NCBI RefSeq assembly: GCF_000376845.1 | Contig: NZ_AQXY01000030.1 | Coordinates: 248,001 to 312,000, forward strand | Reading direction: 5' to 3' | DNA from: Thioalkalivibrio sp. ALE14 | GTDB taxonomy: Bacteria > Pseudomonadota > Gammaproteobacteria > Ectothiorhodospirales > Ectothiorhodospiraceae | DNA length: 64,000 nucleotides | Shown here: positions 35,771-49,091 of the stretch, piece by piece | Numbering within the stretch: the stretch's first letter is position 1 | How the letters are laid out: every line of letters starts with the position of its first letter | Made by a program: the position numbers and the translations under genes | The notes under the pieces: model-generated | Seen by the model: the letters and a program-made list of their open reading frames with translations, nothing else | The model's database searches: none | What the model was told of the DNA's origin: nothing

Positions 35771-36517
35771 TTACCCCTTCAGGTCGCCCAGGCGTGCCTG
35801 TACCAGCGTCATCAGTGCCATCGCGGCGGTCTCGGTGCGCAGGGTCCGCGGACCCATCCCGACCCCCAGAAAGCCGGCCCGCCGGGCCTGCTCGATTTCC
35901 TCGGGTGTAAGCCCGCCTTCCGGCCCCACGTAGAGCGCGACTTCCGCTGGCGTATGGGCCTGCCCGCCCAGCCGTGCATCCAGGCCGGGTGCCCCTTCTT
36001 CGGCCAGCAGCCCCAGACGCCCGGGGCCGGCCGCGAGGGCCTTTTCCGGCGGCGCGGGTTCCCGCAGTTGCGGGAGTTCGTTGCGGCCGCATTGTTCCGC
36101 AGCGGCCCGCAGGATGCCCTGCCAGTGGCCCTGGCGCTTCTCCAGCCCCTTGTGCGCGGCGGCCGAACGCGAGCGTTCGCACAATACGGGCTGGATGGAC
36201 TGCACGCCCAGCTCCACGGCCTTCTGAATGGCGAGGTCCATGTGGTCGCCACGCGCGATGCCCTGGAGCAGGTGGATGGGGAATTCGGGATGGGTCGGGG
36301 CGGTGGCCCGTTGGCCCAGGTGGAAGGTGCCGTGGCGGCGGTCGGTGACTTCGAGGGTGGCCTCGAATTCGTTGCCGAGGCCATCGAACACGCGGCAGGG
36401 GGCGCCGCTTTTCAGACGCAGGACGTTGGTGGCGTAGTGCAGCCGGTCCTGCGGGGCGGGTAGCGACTGCCCCGCGGCCAGTGCCTCGGATTCGAGCAGC
36501 AGCCGGGGGCAGCGCAT
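35771..36517 (-). CDS. rsmE: 16S rRNA (uracil-1498-N3)-methyltransferase
   Basis: A 248-residue SPOUT-class methyltransferase that modifies U1498 of 16S rRNA in the 30S subunit. Evidence: N-terminal PUA-like region (PQDRLHYATNVLRLKSG), KAVELGVQSIQPVLCERS, EQCGRNELPQL, and the knotted SAM-binding YVGPEGGLTPEEIEQA with LGPRTLRTETA-type ending (here MGPRTLRTETAAM). ATG 36517 is chosen as the family start MRCPRLL; longer readings overlap metF. It lies 5 bases after metF and ends 64 bases from the convergent chpC. As a SAM-consuming enzyme it fits a methyl-cycle operon, though this may be coincidental. Confidence 0.96.
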   Translation of the reverse strand: MRCPRLLLESEALAAGQSLPAPQDRLHYATNVLRLKSGAPCRVFDGLGNEFEATLEVTDRRHGTFHLGQRATAPTHPEFPIHLLQGIARGDHMDLAIQKAVELGVQSIQPVLCERSRSAAAHKGLEKRQGHWQGILRAAAEQCGRNELPQLREPAPPEKALAAGPGRLGLLAEEGAPGLDARLGGQAHTPAEVALYVGPEGGLTPEEIEQARRAGFLGVGMGPRTLRTETAAMALMTLVQARLGDLKG

Positions 36518-36522
36518 GTCGT

Positions 36523-37377
36523 CTACTTCCGGTTGTCGAGGTCCAGGGCCTTCCAGATCTGTTCGGTCGGGCCGGCCTGGTTCATCGAGTAGAAGTGGAT
36601 TCCCGGTGCGCCGGCGTCGAGCAGGTCGTCGGTCAGGCGCGTGGCAACCTCGATGCCGAATTTGCGGATCGAGTCCTTGTCGTCGCCATAGGCCTCCATC
36701 CGCTTGCGGATGTAGCGCGGGATCTCGGCGCCGCACATCTCGGAGAAGCGCACGATCTGGGTGTAGTTGGTGATCGGCATGATCCCGGCGATGATCGGGA
36801 TGGTAATGCCCATCTTTTCCACCCGTTCCATGAACGCGACGTAGGCATCCACGTTATAGAAATACTGGGTGATCGCGGCGTCGGCGCCGGCATCCACCTT
36901 GGTCTTGAAGTTCTCGAGGTCCTTCTCGGCGTTCGGGGCCTGCGGATGGAATTCCGGGTAGGCCGCCACCTCGATCTTGAACTGGTTGCCGAACTCGGCG
37001 CGCACGAACTCCACCAGCTCCGAGGCGTAGCGGAAATCGCCGCCGGAATTCTTGGTGCCGGACGGCAGGTCGCCGCGCAGTGCGACGATGCGGTTCACGC
37101 CGATATCGCGGTAGGTCGACAGCAGCTCGCGCAACTCGTCCTTGGTGGAGGAGATGCAGGAGACGTGCGGGGCGGCGGGAAAGCCGTCGTTGTCGATGAT
37201 GTCCCGGACCGTCTCCAGTGTGCGATCGCGGGTGGAACCCCCGGCGCCGAAGGTGACGGAATAGAACTCGGGGTTCAGGGCGCCCAGGCGCTTGCGGGCC
37301 TTGGCCAGGCGTTCGGCTCCGGCCTCGTCCTTGGGCGGAAAGAATTCAACGCTGTAGACGCGTTCTTGTGCAGACAT
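36523..37377 (-). CDS. metF: 5,10-methylenetetrahydrofolate reductase
   Basis: A 284-residue flavoprotein reducing methylene-THF to methyl-THF, the methyl donor for methionine synthesis. It shows YSVEFFPPKDEAG, FYSVTFGAGGSTRDRT, RIVALRGDLPSG, GADAAITQYFYN, IPIIAGIMPITNY and the C-terminal GIHFYSMNQ. Length is typical. A GGAGG ribosome site lies 5 bases before the ATG. Only about 15 bases separate this start from a strong intrinsic terminator in the sahH-metF gap, so expression should depend on read-through from sahH or regulated termination. Confidence 0.97.
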   Translation of the reverse strand: MSAQERVYSVEFFPPKDEAGAERLAKARKRLGALNPEFYSVTFGAGGSTRDRTLETVRDIIDNDGFPAAPHVSCISSTKDELRELLSTYRDIGVNRIVALRGDLPSGTKNSGGDFRYASELVEFVRAEFGNQFKIEVAAYPEFHPQAPNAEKDLENFKTKVDAGADAAITQYFYNVDAYVAFMERVEKMGITIPIIAGIMPITNYTQIVRFSEMCGAEIPRYIRKRMEAYGDDKDSIRKFGIEVATRLTDDLLDAGAPGIHFYSMNQAGPTEQIWKALDLDNRK

Positions 37378-37392
37378 GTTTGTCCTCCAGAC

Positions 37393-37428
37393 AAAAAGAA
37401 GGCGGACCGCACGAACATGCGGCCCGCC
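37393..37428 (-). terminator. Intrinsic terminator (attenuator) between sahH and metF
   Basis: On the minus strand GGCGGGCCGCA (37428-37418) pairs with TGCGGTCCGCC (37411-37401), an 11-pair stem with one G-U and a 6-base loop, followed by TTCTTTTT. It lies 45 bases after the sahH stop and ends about 15 bases before the metF start, so it should cut or modulate metF transcription. Confidence 0.85.
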
Positions 37429-37472
37429 CCGGCGTTCACATTAACAACGAATTGAAATGTGAGGCTGGCCGA

Positions 37473-38885
37473 TCAGTAGCGGTAGTGTTCCGGCTTGAAC
37501 GGGCCATCCACCGGCAGACCCAGGTACTTGGACTGCTCGTCGGTCAGACGGGTCAGGTTGGCACCCAGCTTCTTCAGGTGCAGCTGCGCGACCTTCTCGT
37601 CCAGGTGCTTCGGCAGCACGTAGACGTTCTTGTCGTACTGGTCACCCTTGGTCCACAGCTCGATCTGAGCCAGGGTCTGGTTGGTGAAGGAGTTGGACAT
37701 CACGAAGCTCGGATGGCCGGTGCCGCAGCCCAGGTTCACCAGGCGGCCTTCGGCCAGCATGATGATCCGGTTGCCGTTCGGCAGGATGATGTGGTCAACC
37801 TGCGGCTTGATGTTCTCCCACTCGTACTTGCGCATCGCGGCCACGGCGATCTCGGAGTCGAAGTGACCGATGTTGCAGACGATGGCCTGGTTCTTCATGC
37901 GGGTCATGTGATCTTCGGTGATCACGTCCTTGTTACCGGTGGCGGTAACGAAGATCTCGGCCTTGTCGGCCGCTTCTTCCATCGTGACCACGCGGAAGCC
38001 TTCCATCGAGGCCTGCAGGGCGCAGATCGGGTCGATCTCGGTGATCCACACGGTGGCACCCAGGCCGGCCAGCGACTGGGCGGCACCCTTGCCGACGTCA
38101 CCGTAACCGGCGACCACGGCGATCTTGCCCGCGATCATCACGTCGGTGGCGCGCTTGATGGAGTCCACGGTGGACTCGCGGCAGCCGTACAGGTTGTCGA
38201 ACTTGGACTTGGTGACCGAGTCGTTGACGTTGATCGCCGGGAAGGCCAGCTCGCCGTCCTTCGCCATCTGGTACAGGCGATGGACACCGGTGGTGGTCTC
38301 TTCGGTCACGCCCTGGATCTTCGACAGCATGTCGGAGTACCAGGTCGGCTGTTCGGCCAGGCGTTCCTTGATCTTGGCGAACAGGGCTTCTTCTTCCTCG
38401 TTCTCCGGCTTGGAGATGACCGACTGGTCCTTCTCGGCCTTGGCGCCCAGGTGCAGCAGCAGCGTGGCGTCACCACCGTCGTCCAGGATCATGTTGGCGC
38501 CGCCGTCGAATTCGAAGATGCGGTGGCAGTAGTCCCAGTACTCTTCCAGGGTTTCGCCCTTCACGGCGAAGACCGGGGTGCCGTTGTCGGCGATAGCGGC
38601 CGCGGCGTGGTCCTGGGTGGAGTAGATGTTGCAGGAGGCCCAGCGCACGTCGGCACCCAGGGCTTCCAGGGTCTGGATCAGCACAGCCGTCTGGATGGTC
38701 ATGTGCAGGGAGCCGGCGATCTTGGCGCCCTTCAGCGGCTTGGAGGCCGCGAATTCTTCGCGGGTCTGGACCAGGCCGGGCATCTCGGTCTCGGCGATCG
38801 CGATTTCCTTGCGGCCGAATTCGGCAAGGTTAATGTCCTTGACGACGTAATCGGTCGTTTTCTTGTCGTTCATCACAGCATTCAT
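37473..38885 (-). CDS. sahH: S-adenosylhomocysteine hydrolase
   Basis: Splits S-adenosylhomocysteine into adenosine and homocysteine using tightly bound NAD+, relieving product inhibition of methyltransferases. The 470-residue protein has [28 protein letters not shown], the NAD-binding [29 protein letters not shown] and the family C-terminus [11 protein letters not shown]. It contains the about 40-residue insertion ([19 protein letters not shown] region) usual in bacterial long forms. ATG 38885 has GGAG 9 bases upstream; ATG 38873 is an alternative. An SAH riboswitch in its leader should raise expression when SAH accumulates. Confidence 0.98.
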   Translation of the reverse strand: MNAVMNDKKTTDYVVKDINLAEFGRKEIAIAETEMPGLVQTREEFAASKPLKGAKIAGSLHMTIQTAVLIQTLEALGADVRWASCNIYSTQDHAAAAIADNGTPVFAVKGETLEEYWDYCHRIFEFDGGANMILDDGGDATLLLHLGAKAEKDQSVISKPENEEEEALFAKIKERLAEQPTWYSDMLSKIQGVTEETTTGVHRLYQMAKDGELAFPAINVNDSVTKSKFDNLYGCRESTVDSIKRATDVMIAGKIAVVAGYGDVGKGAAQSLAGLGATVWITEIDPICALQASMEGFRVVTMEEAADKAEIFVTATGNKDVITEDHMTRMKNQAIVCNIGHFDSEIAVAAMRKYEWENIKPQVDHIILPNGNRIIMLAEGRLVNLGCGTGHPSFVMSNSFTNQTLAQIELWTKGDQYDKNVYVLPKHLDEKVAQLHLKKLGANLTRLTDEQSKYLGLPVDGPFKPEHYRY

Positions 38886-38907
38886 GGATTAACTTCTCCG
38901 TCTATCT

Positions 38908-38989
38908 GGATGAGCGCCGTGTTCACGTTTCAGGGGAGCATCCGGCTGAGCCTGACGGTTGAACCGCTGCAGCGCTCCTCAGCCGGATG
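38908..38989 (-). promoter_or_regulatory. S-adenosylhomocysteine (SAH) riboswitch
   Basis: Read on the minus strand, the metK-sahH gap has CATCCGGCTGAG (38989-38978) pairing perfectly with CTCAGCCGGATG (38950-38939). Inside lie the conserved GAGGAGCGCTGCA and a CGGTT/AACCG hairpin. Downstream, ACGGCGCTCAT (38919-38909) can pair with the 5' GAGCGC to form the pseudoknot. This is the core of the SAH riboswitch family found upstream of ahcY/sahH genes in proteobacteria. The 3' element ends about 10 bases before the sahH GGAG, consistent with SAH-dependent activation of translation or transcription. Confidence 0.92.
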
Positions 38990-39019
38990 GGTATTTCGCT
39001 TACAAAGTGTCGGGCGCTA

Positions 39020-40192
<1,173 letters not shown>

Positions 40193-40596
40193 TAAGCGTT
40201 CCTTTGTGGTCGTGTCGATTTAGTTTTGCGCAAAACGACCGCTAGTGTAACGCGACTCGCGGCATTTTTCTAAGCCCCTCCCCGGCAAAGGTAGGGGCAT
40301 GTGCCTCCGCGCCGGTGGCGATGGCGCGGCGTGGCGCGGTCTGGGGCCGACTTGCCCCGGTGCGCGAAAGTGGCCAAAATGCACCGCGTTTGATGGGGAG
40401 GGCCGCCCGCCGCGCGTTCGCGCAGTCGGGTAGCGCCTGCCCCGCAGGCTGCTCGGGCCGCCGCGCGCTGCAACGCCGGCCGATATAACCGTGAGCCCCT
40501 GGTTTCGGCCGACTCGTCCGGGTCGGCCGCCGCTGGCGCCTCGCGCCGCCGCCCGCCATCAGCCAAACCCAACACTACTTAGAGCAGGAGATCAGC
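40193..40596. other. Gene-free divergent region between metK and tkt
   Basis: These 404 bases hold control sequences for both directions. Reading frames present are poor, proline/arginine-rich and lack ribosome sites, so none is called. Apart from the metK palindrome, I see an A/T-rich TATAAC (40484-40489) that could be a -10 box for tkt, with no convincing -35 partner, and small dyads such as GCCCCT/AGGGGC (40273-40295). A LysR-type (CbbR) site for the sugar-phosphate operon would be expected here, but I cannot identify one with confidence. Confidence 0.5.
40223..40249 (-). promoter_or_regulatory. Candidate metK promoter -10 and palindromic operator
   Basis: A perfect 14-base palindrome GTTTTGCGCAAAAC (40223-40236) lies 31 bases before metK. 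Just upstream on the minus strand TACACT (40249-40244) could be a -10 box, which would put the palindrome at the transcription start, a usual repressor position. The regulator is unknown; it does not match the E. coli MetJ box. Confidence 0.45.
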
Positions 40597-43637
<3,041 letters not shown>

Positions 43638-43643
43638 TGGCGG

Positions 43644-43680
43644 ACGGCCGGACCCTTCCGGGGTCCGGCCGTTTCTCTTC
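43644..43680 (+). terminator. Strong stem-loop with pyrimidine tail between gap and pgk
   Basis: ACGGCCGGACCC (43644-43655) pairs perfectly with GGGTCCGGCCGT (43661-43672) around a 5-base loop, followed by TTCTCTTC. The tail has interrupted T's, so termination is probably partial. This would reduce pgk-pyk-fba transcription relative to tkt-gap, or stabilise the upstream mRNA 3' end. Confidence 0.7.
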
Positions 43681-43764
43681 CCGGGTCCAGAGGCCTGGGG
43701 CCAGTCCCGTCGGGGGCTCGCCCGAAGCCTTTTTCTTTCCAACCGTTTTTCGAGAGGTACTCCC

Positions 43765-44943
43765 ATGTCTGTCATCAAGATGACCGATCTCGACCTGCAG
43801 GGTCGCCGCGTGCTGGTGCGTCAGGATCTGAACGTCCCGGTGAAGGACGGCAAGGTCACCTCCGACGCGCGCATCCGTGCGAGCCTGGAGACCGTGCAGA
43901 AGGCCCTGGATGGTGGCGCGGCCGTGATGCTGATGTCGCACCTGGGACGCCCGACGGAAGGCGAGTTCTCCGAGGAGGACTCCCTGGCCCCGGTGGCCGA
44001 GCACATGGCCGGCCTGCTCGGGCGCGAAGTGCGCCTGGTACGCGACTACCTCGACGGCGTGGACGCGAAGCCGGGCGAGGTCATCCTGCTCGAGAACGTG
44101 CGTTTCAACGCCGGCGAGAAGAAGGACGACGAGGCGCTGGCGAAGAAGTACGCCGCGCTGTGCGACGTGTTCGTGATGGATGCCTTCGGCACCGCGCACC
44201 GCGCCCAGGCTTCCACCCACGGGGTGGCCCGGTTCGCCCCGCAGGCTTGCGCCGGCCCGCTGCTGGCCAAGGAGCTCGAGGCCCTCGGCCATGCCCTGGA
44301 GACCCCGAAGCGTCCGCTGGTGGCGATCGTCGGCGGCTCCAAGGTGTCGACCAAGCTGACCGTGCTGGAGTCGCTGTCCAATGTCGTTGATCAGCTGATC
44401 GTCGGCGGCGGCATCGCCAACACCTTTATCGCCGCCCAGGGCCACAGCGTGGGCAAGTCGCTGTACGAGGCCGATCTGGTTGACGAGTCCAAGCGCCTGA
44501 TGGAGGCCGCCCGCGCCAAGGGTGGCGAGATCCCGGTCCCGACCGATGTGACCGTGGGCAAGGAATTCTCCGAATCCACCCCGGCCGAGACCAAGGCCGT
44601 GGACGCCGTGGCCGACGACGACATGATCTTCGACGTCGGTCCCGAGACCGCGGCGACCTACGCCGAGGCCCTGCGCAACGCCGGCACCATCGTCTGGAAC
44701 GGCCCGGTGGGCGTGTTCGAGTTCGACCAGTTCGCCGGTGGCACCAAGGCCCTGGGCGAAGCGATCGCCGAGAGCAACGCGTTCTCCATCGCCGGCGGTG
44801 GTGACACCCTGGCCGCGATCGACAAGTACAACCTGGCCGATCGCATCAGCTACATCTCCACCGGCGGCGGTGCCTTCCTCGAGTTCCTCGAAGGCAAGAC
44901 CCTGCCGGCCGTCGCCATCCTGGAAGAGCGGGCGAAGGGTTGA
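43765..44943 (+). CDS. pgk: Phosphoglycerate kinase
   Basis: Transfers phosphate between 1,3-bisphosphoglycerate and ADP. The 392-residue protein has [58 protein letters not shown], the nucleotide loop [10 protein letters not shown] and the C-terminal [21 protein letters not shown] 43765 matches the family start [11 protein letters not shown] and has GAGAGG upstream; longer readings run into the gap coding end. It follows the gap stem-loop by 85 bases, so it may also have its own promoter. pyk begins 37 bases downstream. Confidence 0.98.
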   Translation: MSVIKMTDLDLQGRRVLVRQDLNVPVKDGKVTSDARIRASLETVQKALDGGAAVMLMSHLGRPTEGEFSEEDSLAPVAEHMAGLLGREVRLVRDYLDGVDAKPGEVILLENVRFNAGEKKDDEALAKKYAALCDVFVMDAFGTAHRAQASTHGVARFAPQACAGPLLAKELEALGHALETPKRPLVAIVGGSKVSTKLTVLESLSNVVDQLIVGGGIANTFIAAQGHSVGKSLYEADLVDESKRLMEAARAKGGEIPVPTDVTVGKEFSESTPAETKAVDAVADDDMIFDVGPETAATYAEALRNAGTIVWNGPVGVFEFDQFAGGTKALGEAIAESNAFSIAGGGDTLAAIDKYNLADRISYISTGGGAFLEFLEGKTLPAVAILEERAKG

Positions 44944-44980
44944 AGCCCTTGTCGCTTCCCGCTGACGGAGACACGCACGG

Positions 44981-46411
44981 ATGAGACGCACCAAGATCGT
45001 AGCCACGCTGGGGCCGGCGACGGACAGCGACGAGGCCATGGAGGCCATCATCCGGGCGGGTGTGGATGTGGTCCGGCTGAACTTCTCGCATGGCGATCCG
45101 GACGACCATCGCCAGCGCCTGGCGCGGCTGCGGGCCGCCTCCGCGCGTGCCGGCCGCTGTGTCGGCGTCCTCGGCGACCTGCAGGGCCCCAAGATCCGCA
45201 TCGACCGCTTCCAGCAGGGCAAGGTGCATCTGGAAGAGGGCGCGCCTTTCGCCCTGGATGCCGAGCTGGATCGCGACGCGGGGGATGTCACCCAGGTGGG
45301 GCTGACCTACAAGGAGCTGCCGGCGGATGTGGTCCCGGGGGATATCCTGCTGCTGGATGACGGCCGCATCGTGCTCAAGGTCACGGCGGTCAAGGGCAGC
45401 CGGATCGAGACGGCGGTCGAGGTCGGCGGGGAGCTCTCCAACAACAAGGGGATCAACCGCCAGGGTGGTGGTTTGTCCGCCCCGGCGATCACCGACAAGG
45501 ACCGCGAGGACATCCGCCTGGCCGCCGAGCTGGAGGTGGATTACCTGGCGGTATCCTTCCCGCGTTCCGCCCAGGACCTTCACCTGGCCCGCAGCCTGCT
45601 GAAGGACGCCGGCTGGGAGGCCGGGATCTGCGCCAAGATCGAGCGCTCCGAGGCCCTGGAGGTCATCGACGAGATCATCGCGGCCTCCGAGGTCATCATG
45701 ATTGCGCGTGGCGATCTGGGCGTGGAGATCGGCGATGCCGAACTGCCGGGCGTGCAGAAGACCCTGATTACCCGCGCACGCACCCTCAATCGTCTGGTCA
45801 TTACCGCGACCCAGATGATGGAGACCATGATCCAGAACCCGATCCCCACACGCGCCGAGGTGTTCGACGTGGCGAATGCGGTACTGGACGGCACGGACGC
45901 GGTGATGCTCTCTGGCGAGACCGCCACCGGGCGCTATCCGGCGCGCGTGGTCACCAGCATGGACCGGATCTGCGAGGCCGCGGAGCGCCAGCGCGCCGCG
46001 CGTCAGTCCGACCATCGCATGGATTCGACTTTCGGCCGGGTCGACGAGGCCATCGCGATGGCGACCATGTACACCGCGAACCATCTCGATGTCGCCGCGA
46101 TCGCCGCGTTGACCGAATCCGGTTCCACCGCGCTGTGGATGTCGCGCATCAGCTCGGGCATCCCGATCTATGCGCTCACCCAGCACGAGTCCACCAGCCG
46201 TCGCATGACCCTTTATCGCGGCGTGTATCCGGTCACCCTGAACCCGATCCCCGAGAGCCACGAAAGCGTGAACCGTGAAGCGGTGAACTTGCTCAAGGCC
46301 GAGGGCGTCGTGCAGGATGGCGGGCTGGTTATCATTACGAAGGGCGACCTGCAGGGCGAGCATGGCGGCACCAACGCCATGAAGATCGTGCGCGTCGGCG
46401 AACTGGCCTGA
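44981..46411 (+). CDS. pyk: Pyruvate kinase
   Basis: Makes ATP and pyruvate from phosphoenolpyruvate. The 476-residue protein begins [14 protein letters not shown] and contains [19 protein letters not shown], the metal/substrate motif [46 protein letters not shown] and [15 protein letters not shown]. Its C-terminal allosteric domain is complete. Finding pyruvate kinase inside an otherwise Calvin/gluconeogenic gene set (tkt, gap, pgk, fba) is a known arrangement in some autotrophic gammaproteobacteria. The subtype (AMP- or FBP-activated) is not assigned. Confidence 0.97.
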   Translation: MRRTKIVATLGPATDSDEAMEAIIRAGVDVVRLNFSHGDPDDHRQRLARLRAASARAGRCVGVLGDLQGPKIRIDRFQQGKVHLEEGAPFALDAELDRDAGDVTQVGLTYKELPADVVPGDILLLDDGRIVLKVTAVKGSRIETAVEVGGELSNNKGINRQGGGLSAPAITDKDREDIRLAAELEVDYLAVSFPRSAQDLHLARSLLKDAGWEAGICAKIERSEALEVIDEIIAASEVIMIARGDLGVEIGDAELPGVQKTLITRARTLNRLVITATQMMETMIQNPIPTRAEVFDVANAVLDGTDAVMLSGETATGRYPARVVTSMDRICEAAERQRAARQSDHRMDSTFGRVDEAIAMATMYTANHLDVAAIAALTESGSTALWMSRISSGIPIYALTQHESTSRRMTLYRGVYPVTLNPIPESHESVNREAVNLLKAEGVVQDGGLVIITKGDLQGEHGGTNAMKIVRVGELA

Positions 46412-46487
46412 CCCGCGCACCGCCTGGCCGCGCAATCAAGAATCAACTTTTCTACTACCTCAGTCCGAATCCCGTAAGGAGGAATCC

Positions 46488-47552
46488 ATGGCACTGATCT
46501 CACTTCGCCAGCTTCTGGACCATGCCGCCGAGCATGGGTATGGCATGCCGGCGTACAACGCCAACAACATGGAACAGGTCCACTCGATCATGGAAGCGGC
46601 CGCCGCGGTCGACTCCCCGGTGATCATTCAGGCGTCCGCCGGTGCCCGCAAGTACGCCGGCGAGCCCTTCCTGCGCCACAACATTATCGCCGCCATCGAG
46701 CAGTACCCGGACATCCCGGTTGTGCTGCACCAGGACCACGGCTCCGAGCCGGCGGTCTGCCTGCGCTCCATCCAGTCCGGCTTCAGTTCGGTGATGATGG
46801 ACGGCTCCCTGATGCCCGACATGAAGACCCCGGCCACCTACGAGTACAACCGTGACGTGACCGCCAAGGTCTCCGAGATGGCGCACTCCTGCGGTGTCTC
46901 CGTGGAAGGCGAGCTGGGCTGCCTGGGCTCCCTGGAAACCGGCCAGGCCGGCGAGGAAGACGGTTCCGGCGCCGAGGGCACCCTGTCCCACGACCAGCTG
47001 CTGACCGACCCGGACGAGGCGGCCGACTTCGTGAAGAACACCAAGTGCGACGCCCTGGCGATCGCCATCGGTACCTCCCACGGCGCCTACAAGTTCACCC
47101 GTCCGCCGACCGGTGACATCCTGGCTATCCAGCGCGTGAAGGAGATCCACGCCCGCATCCCGGATACCCATCTGGTCATGCACGGCTCCTCCTCCGTGCC
47201 GCAGGAGTGGCTGGACATCATCAACAAGTACGGCGGCGACATGGGCGAGACCTACGGCGTGCCGGTCGAAGAGATCCAGGAAGGCATCAAGCACGGCGTG
47301 CGCAAGGTCAACATCGACACCGACCTGCGCATGGCCTCCACCGGTGCGGTGCGCAAGTTCCTGGCCGAGAACCCGAAGGAGTTTGACCCGCGCAAGTTCC
47401 TGAAGGCCTCGACCGCCGCGATGAAGGATCTCTGCCAGGCCCGTTACGAGGCCTTCGGTTGCGCCGGCATGGCGTCCAAGATCAAGCCGATCGCCCTGGA
47501 CGACATGGTCAAGCGCTACCTGTCCGGCGAGCTGGATCCCAAGGTCAACTGA
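46488..47552 (+). CDS. fba: Class II fructose-1,6-bisphosphate aldolase (Calvin-cycle type)
   Basis: Zinc-dependent condensation of DHAP with glyceraldehyde 3-phosphate (or erythrose 4-phosphate for sedoheptulose bisphosphate). The 354-residue protein starts [18 protein letters not shown] and has the metal-site [57 protein letters not shown] and [12 protein letters not shown]. It matches the CbbA subtype of about 350 residues. GGAGG lies 6 bases before the ATG. The gene closes the operon and is followed by a strong intrinsic terminator. Confidence 0.98.
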   Translation: MALISLRQLLDHAAEHGYGMPAYNANNMEQVHSIMEAAAAVDSPVIIQASAGARKYAGEPFLRHNIIAAIEQYPDIPVVLHQDHGSEPAVCLRSIQSGFSSVMMDGSLMPDMKTPATYEYNRDVTAKVSEMAHSCGVSVEGELGCLGSLETGQAGEEDGSGAEGTLSHDQLLTDPDEAADFVKNTKCDALAIAIGTSHGAYKFTRPPTGDILAIQRVKEIHARIPDTHLVMHGSSSVPQEWLDIINKYGGDMGETYGVPVEEIQEGIKHGVRKVNIDTDLRMASTGAVRKFLAENPKEFDPRKFLKASTAAMKDLCQARYEAFGCAGMASKIKPIALDDMVKRYLSGELDPKVN

Positions 47553-47571
47553 TCCTGCGGATTGCAGCACG

Positions 47572-47599
47572 AAAAAGGGGGCTTCGGCCCCCTTTTTTT
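47572..47599 (+). terminator. Intrinsic terminator after fba
   Basis: AAAAAGGGGGC (47572-47582) and GCCCCCTTTTT (47587-47597) form a perfect stem capped by a TTCG tetraloop, followed by further T's to 47599. It is a textbook Rho-independent terminator and, because of the A-run, may work on both strands. Confidence 0.95.
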
Positions 47600-47643
47600 G
47601 TGCCATGATGACGCGATTAGCACGCCTTGATGGAGGTTCAGCG

Positions 47644-48432
47644 ATGTCCCGACTGATCCGTTTCTGCCTGACTGCACTGGTCCTGGTCGCGATGGCCGGT
47701 ACCGCCCATGCCAATCCGTTCAGCCGCGAGATCGACCCGCAGGACATCATCGATCGTGCCCAGGCGACGGTGGAGCACATGGCCACGCACCCGGAATACG
47801 AGTCCCTGAAAGAGGACCTGCGCGATGCCCGTGGCGTGGTGATCTTTCCGCGCGTCGCCCGTGGCGCCTTCCTCGTGGGAGGCTCCGGCGGTATCGGCGT
47901 CTTCCTCGCCTGGGACGACGAGCGCGGGGACTATTCCCCGGTGGCCTTCTACTCGCTCGGCTCGGTCAGTTTCGGCATGCAATTCGGCGGGGACGCCGCC
48001 GAGGTGGTGATGGTGGCGCGCACCCAGGATGCGGTGGATTCGATGTTCGGGTCCGCGATCCGGCTCGGTGGCGATGCCTCGGTGGCCGCGGGCCCGGTAG
48101 GCGCCGGCCGCAGCGCCACGCCCACGGCGGACTTCCTGTCCTACTCACGGGCACGCGGGGCCTATCTGGGGATGAGCTTCTCCGGGTCACGCATGACCGT
48201 GCGCGACGACTTCAACGAGGCCTATTACGGCGAGTCGCAGCGTCCGGTGCACATCATCGAGACCCGCCGGGTCGACCACGAAGGCACCCGTGCGCTGCGC
48301 GAGACCCTGGCCGCTTTCCGCGCCGATGCCGCGCCGGAAGAGGACGCCCCGGCGGCCTCCGAAACCCGAGCTCAGGAGCGCGAGTCCTCCGGTGGGGTGC
48401 GCCCGGACAACTTCGAGGTGGAAAGCTTCTGA
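47644..48432 (+). CDS. SYLF (YSC84) domain lipid-binding protein, secreted
   Basis: A 262-residue protein with a cleavable signal peptide (residues 1-23, ending AGTAHANPF). The SYLF domain spans about 45-205 and shows DARGVVIFPRVARGAFLVGG, SVSFGMQFGGDAAEVVMVA and YLGMSFSGSRMTVRDD. Such domains bind phosphoinositides in eukaryotes; in bacteria the role is unknown, probably envelope-associated. An acidic, disordered C-terminal tail of about 40 residues follows. GGAGG supports ATG 47644. Its last 61 bases overlap the 3' end of the convergent bioD gene. Confidence 0.88.
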   Translation: MSRLIRFCLTALVLVAMAGTAHANPFSREIDPQDIIDRAQATVEHMATHPEYESLKEDLRDARGVVIFPRVARGAFLVGGSGGIGVFLAWDDERGDYSPVAFYSLGSVSFGMQFGGDAAEVVMVARTQDAVDSMFGSAIRLGGDASVAAGPVGAGRSATPTADFLSYSRARGAYLGMSFSGSRMTVRDDFNEAYYGESQRPVHIIETRRVDHEGTRALRETLAAFRADAAPEEDAPAASETRAQERESSGGVRPDNFEVESF

Positions 48433-49091
48433 GCCAGCGCCACGCGGGTGATGCCTTCCGCTGACGTGATCACCGGGACGTTCGTGCGCGCCCGCAGGGC
48501 CGCGGCGTTGTCGAGCCGCGGGTCGGTATCCGCCCGGCGCCGGTTGAGCACGATCCCGGCCAGTTGCAGGCCACGTCGTTCCAGGGCCTCCAGGGTCAGC
48601 AGGCAGGTGTTCAGTGTGCCCAGGCGGTCCTCCGCAACCAGCAGGACCGGCAGCCCCAGGGCCTCGGCGAGATCCGCGTTCAGCCCGTCGGCACACAGCG
48701 GCGAGTAGAAGCCCCCCGCACCTTCCACCAGTCGCGGCCCCGTGCCGTCGGCGTCGCAGGCCGCGGCCAGCTCCGCGACCGTCAGGCGCACGCCCTGGTT
48801 CGCGGCGGCCTGGTCCGGGGCGATGGCGTCGGGGAAACGCCAGGGCGTGACCTGCGCGATGGCAGCGTCGGGCAGGCCCGCCGCGCGGGCGAGGTTCAGC
48901 CCGTCTTCGGGCAGCAGCCCGTCGGTACTCCATGGGCAGCCGGATTCCACCGGCTTGCGTGGCTGCGGAGTCAGGCCCTGTTCCCGCCAGAGTTCCAGCA
49001 GCGCGCAGCTGACGAAGGTTTTGCCGACGCCGGTATCGGTGCCGGTGACGAACAGGCCCTTTGGGGACGCTCCTGTCTGTGCCGGGCTCAT
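48372..49091 (-). CDS. bioD: Dethiobiotin synthetase
   Basis: ATP-dependent ureido-ring closure of diaminopelargonic acid with CO2, the penultimate biotin step. The 239-residue protein has P-loop [40 protein letters not shown] and [18 protein letters not shown]. It is slightly longer than E. coli BioD (about 225) because the C-terminus runs 61 bases into the convergent SYLF gene. No other bio genes are in the window. Its start overlaps the purC stop by 4 bases on the same strand, an unusual pairing. Confidence 0.93.
   Translation of the reverse strand: MSPAQTGASPKGLFVTGTDTGVGKTFVSCALLELWREQGLTPQPRKPVESGCPWSTDGLLPEDGLNLARAAGLPDAAIAQVTPWRFPDAIAPDQAAANQGVRLTVAELAAACDADGTGPRLVEGAGGFYSPLCADGLNADLAEALGLPVLLVAEDRLGTLNTCLLTLEALERRGLQLAGIVLNRRRADTDPRLDNAAALRARTNVPVITSAEGITRVALAQKLSTSKLSGRTPPEDSRS

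Noticed and set aside
40257-40300. Terminator or SAM riboswitch upstream of metK
   Set aside because: A GCCCCT/AGGGGC dyad exists but no T-run follows, and no SAM-I, SAM-II or SAM-IV core can be recognised.
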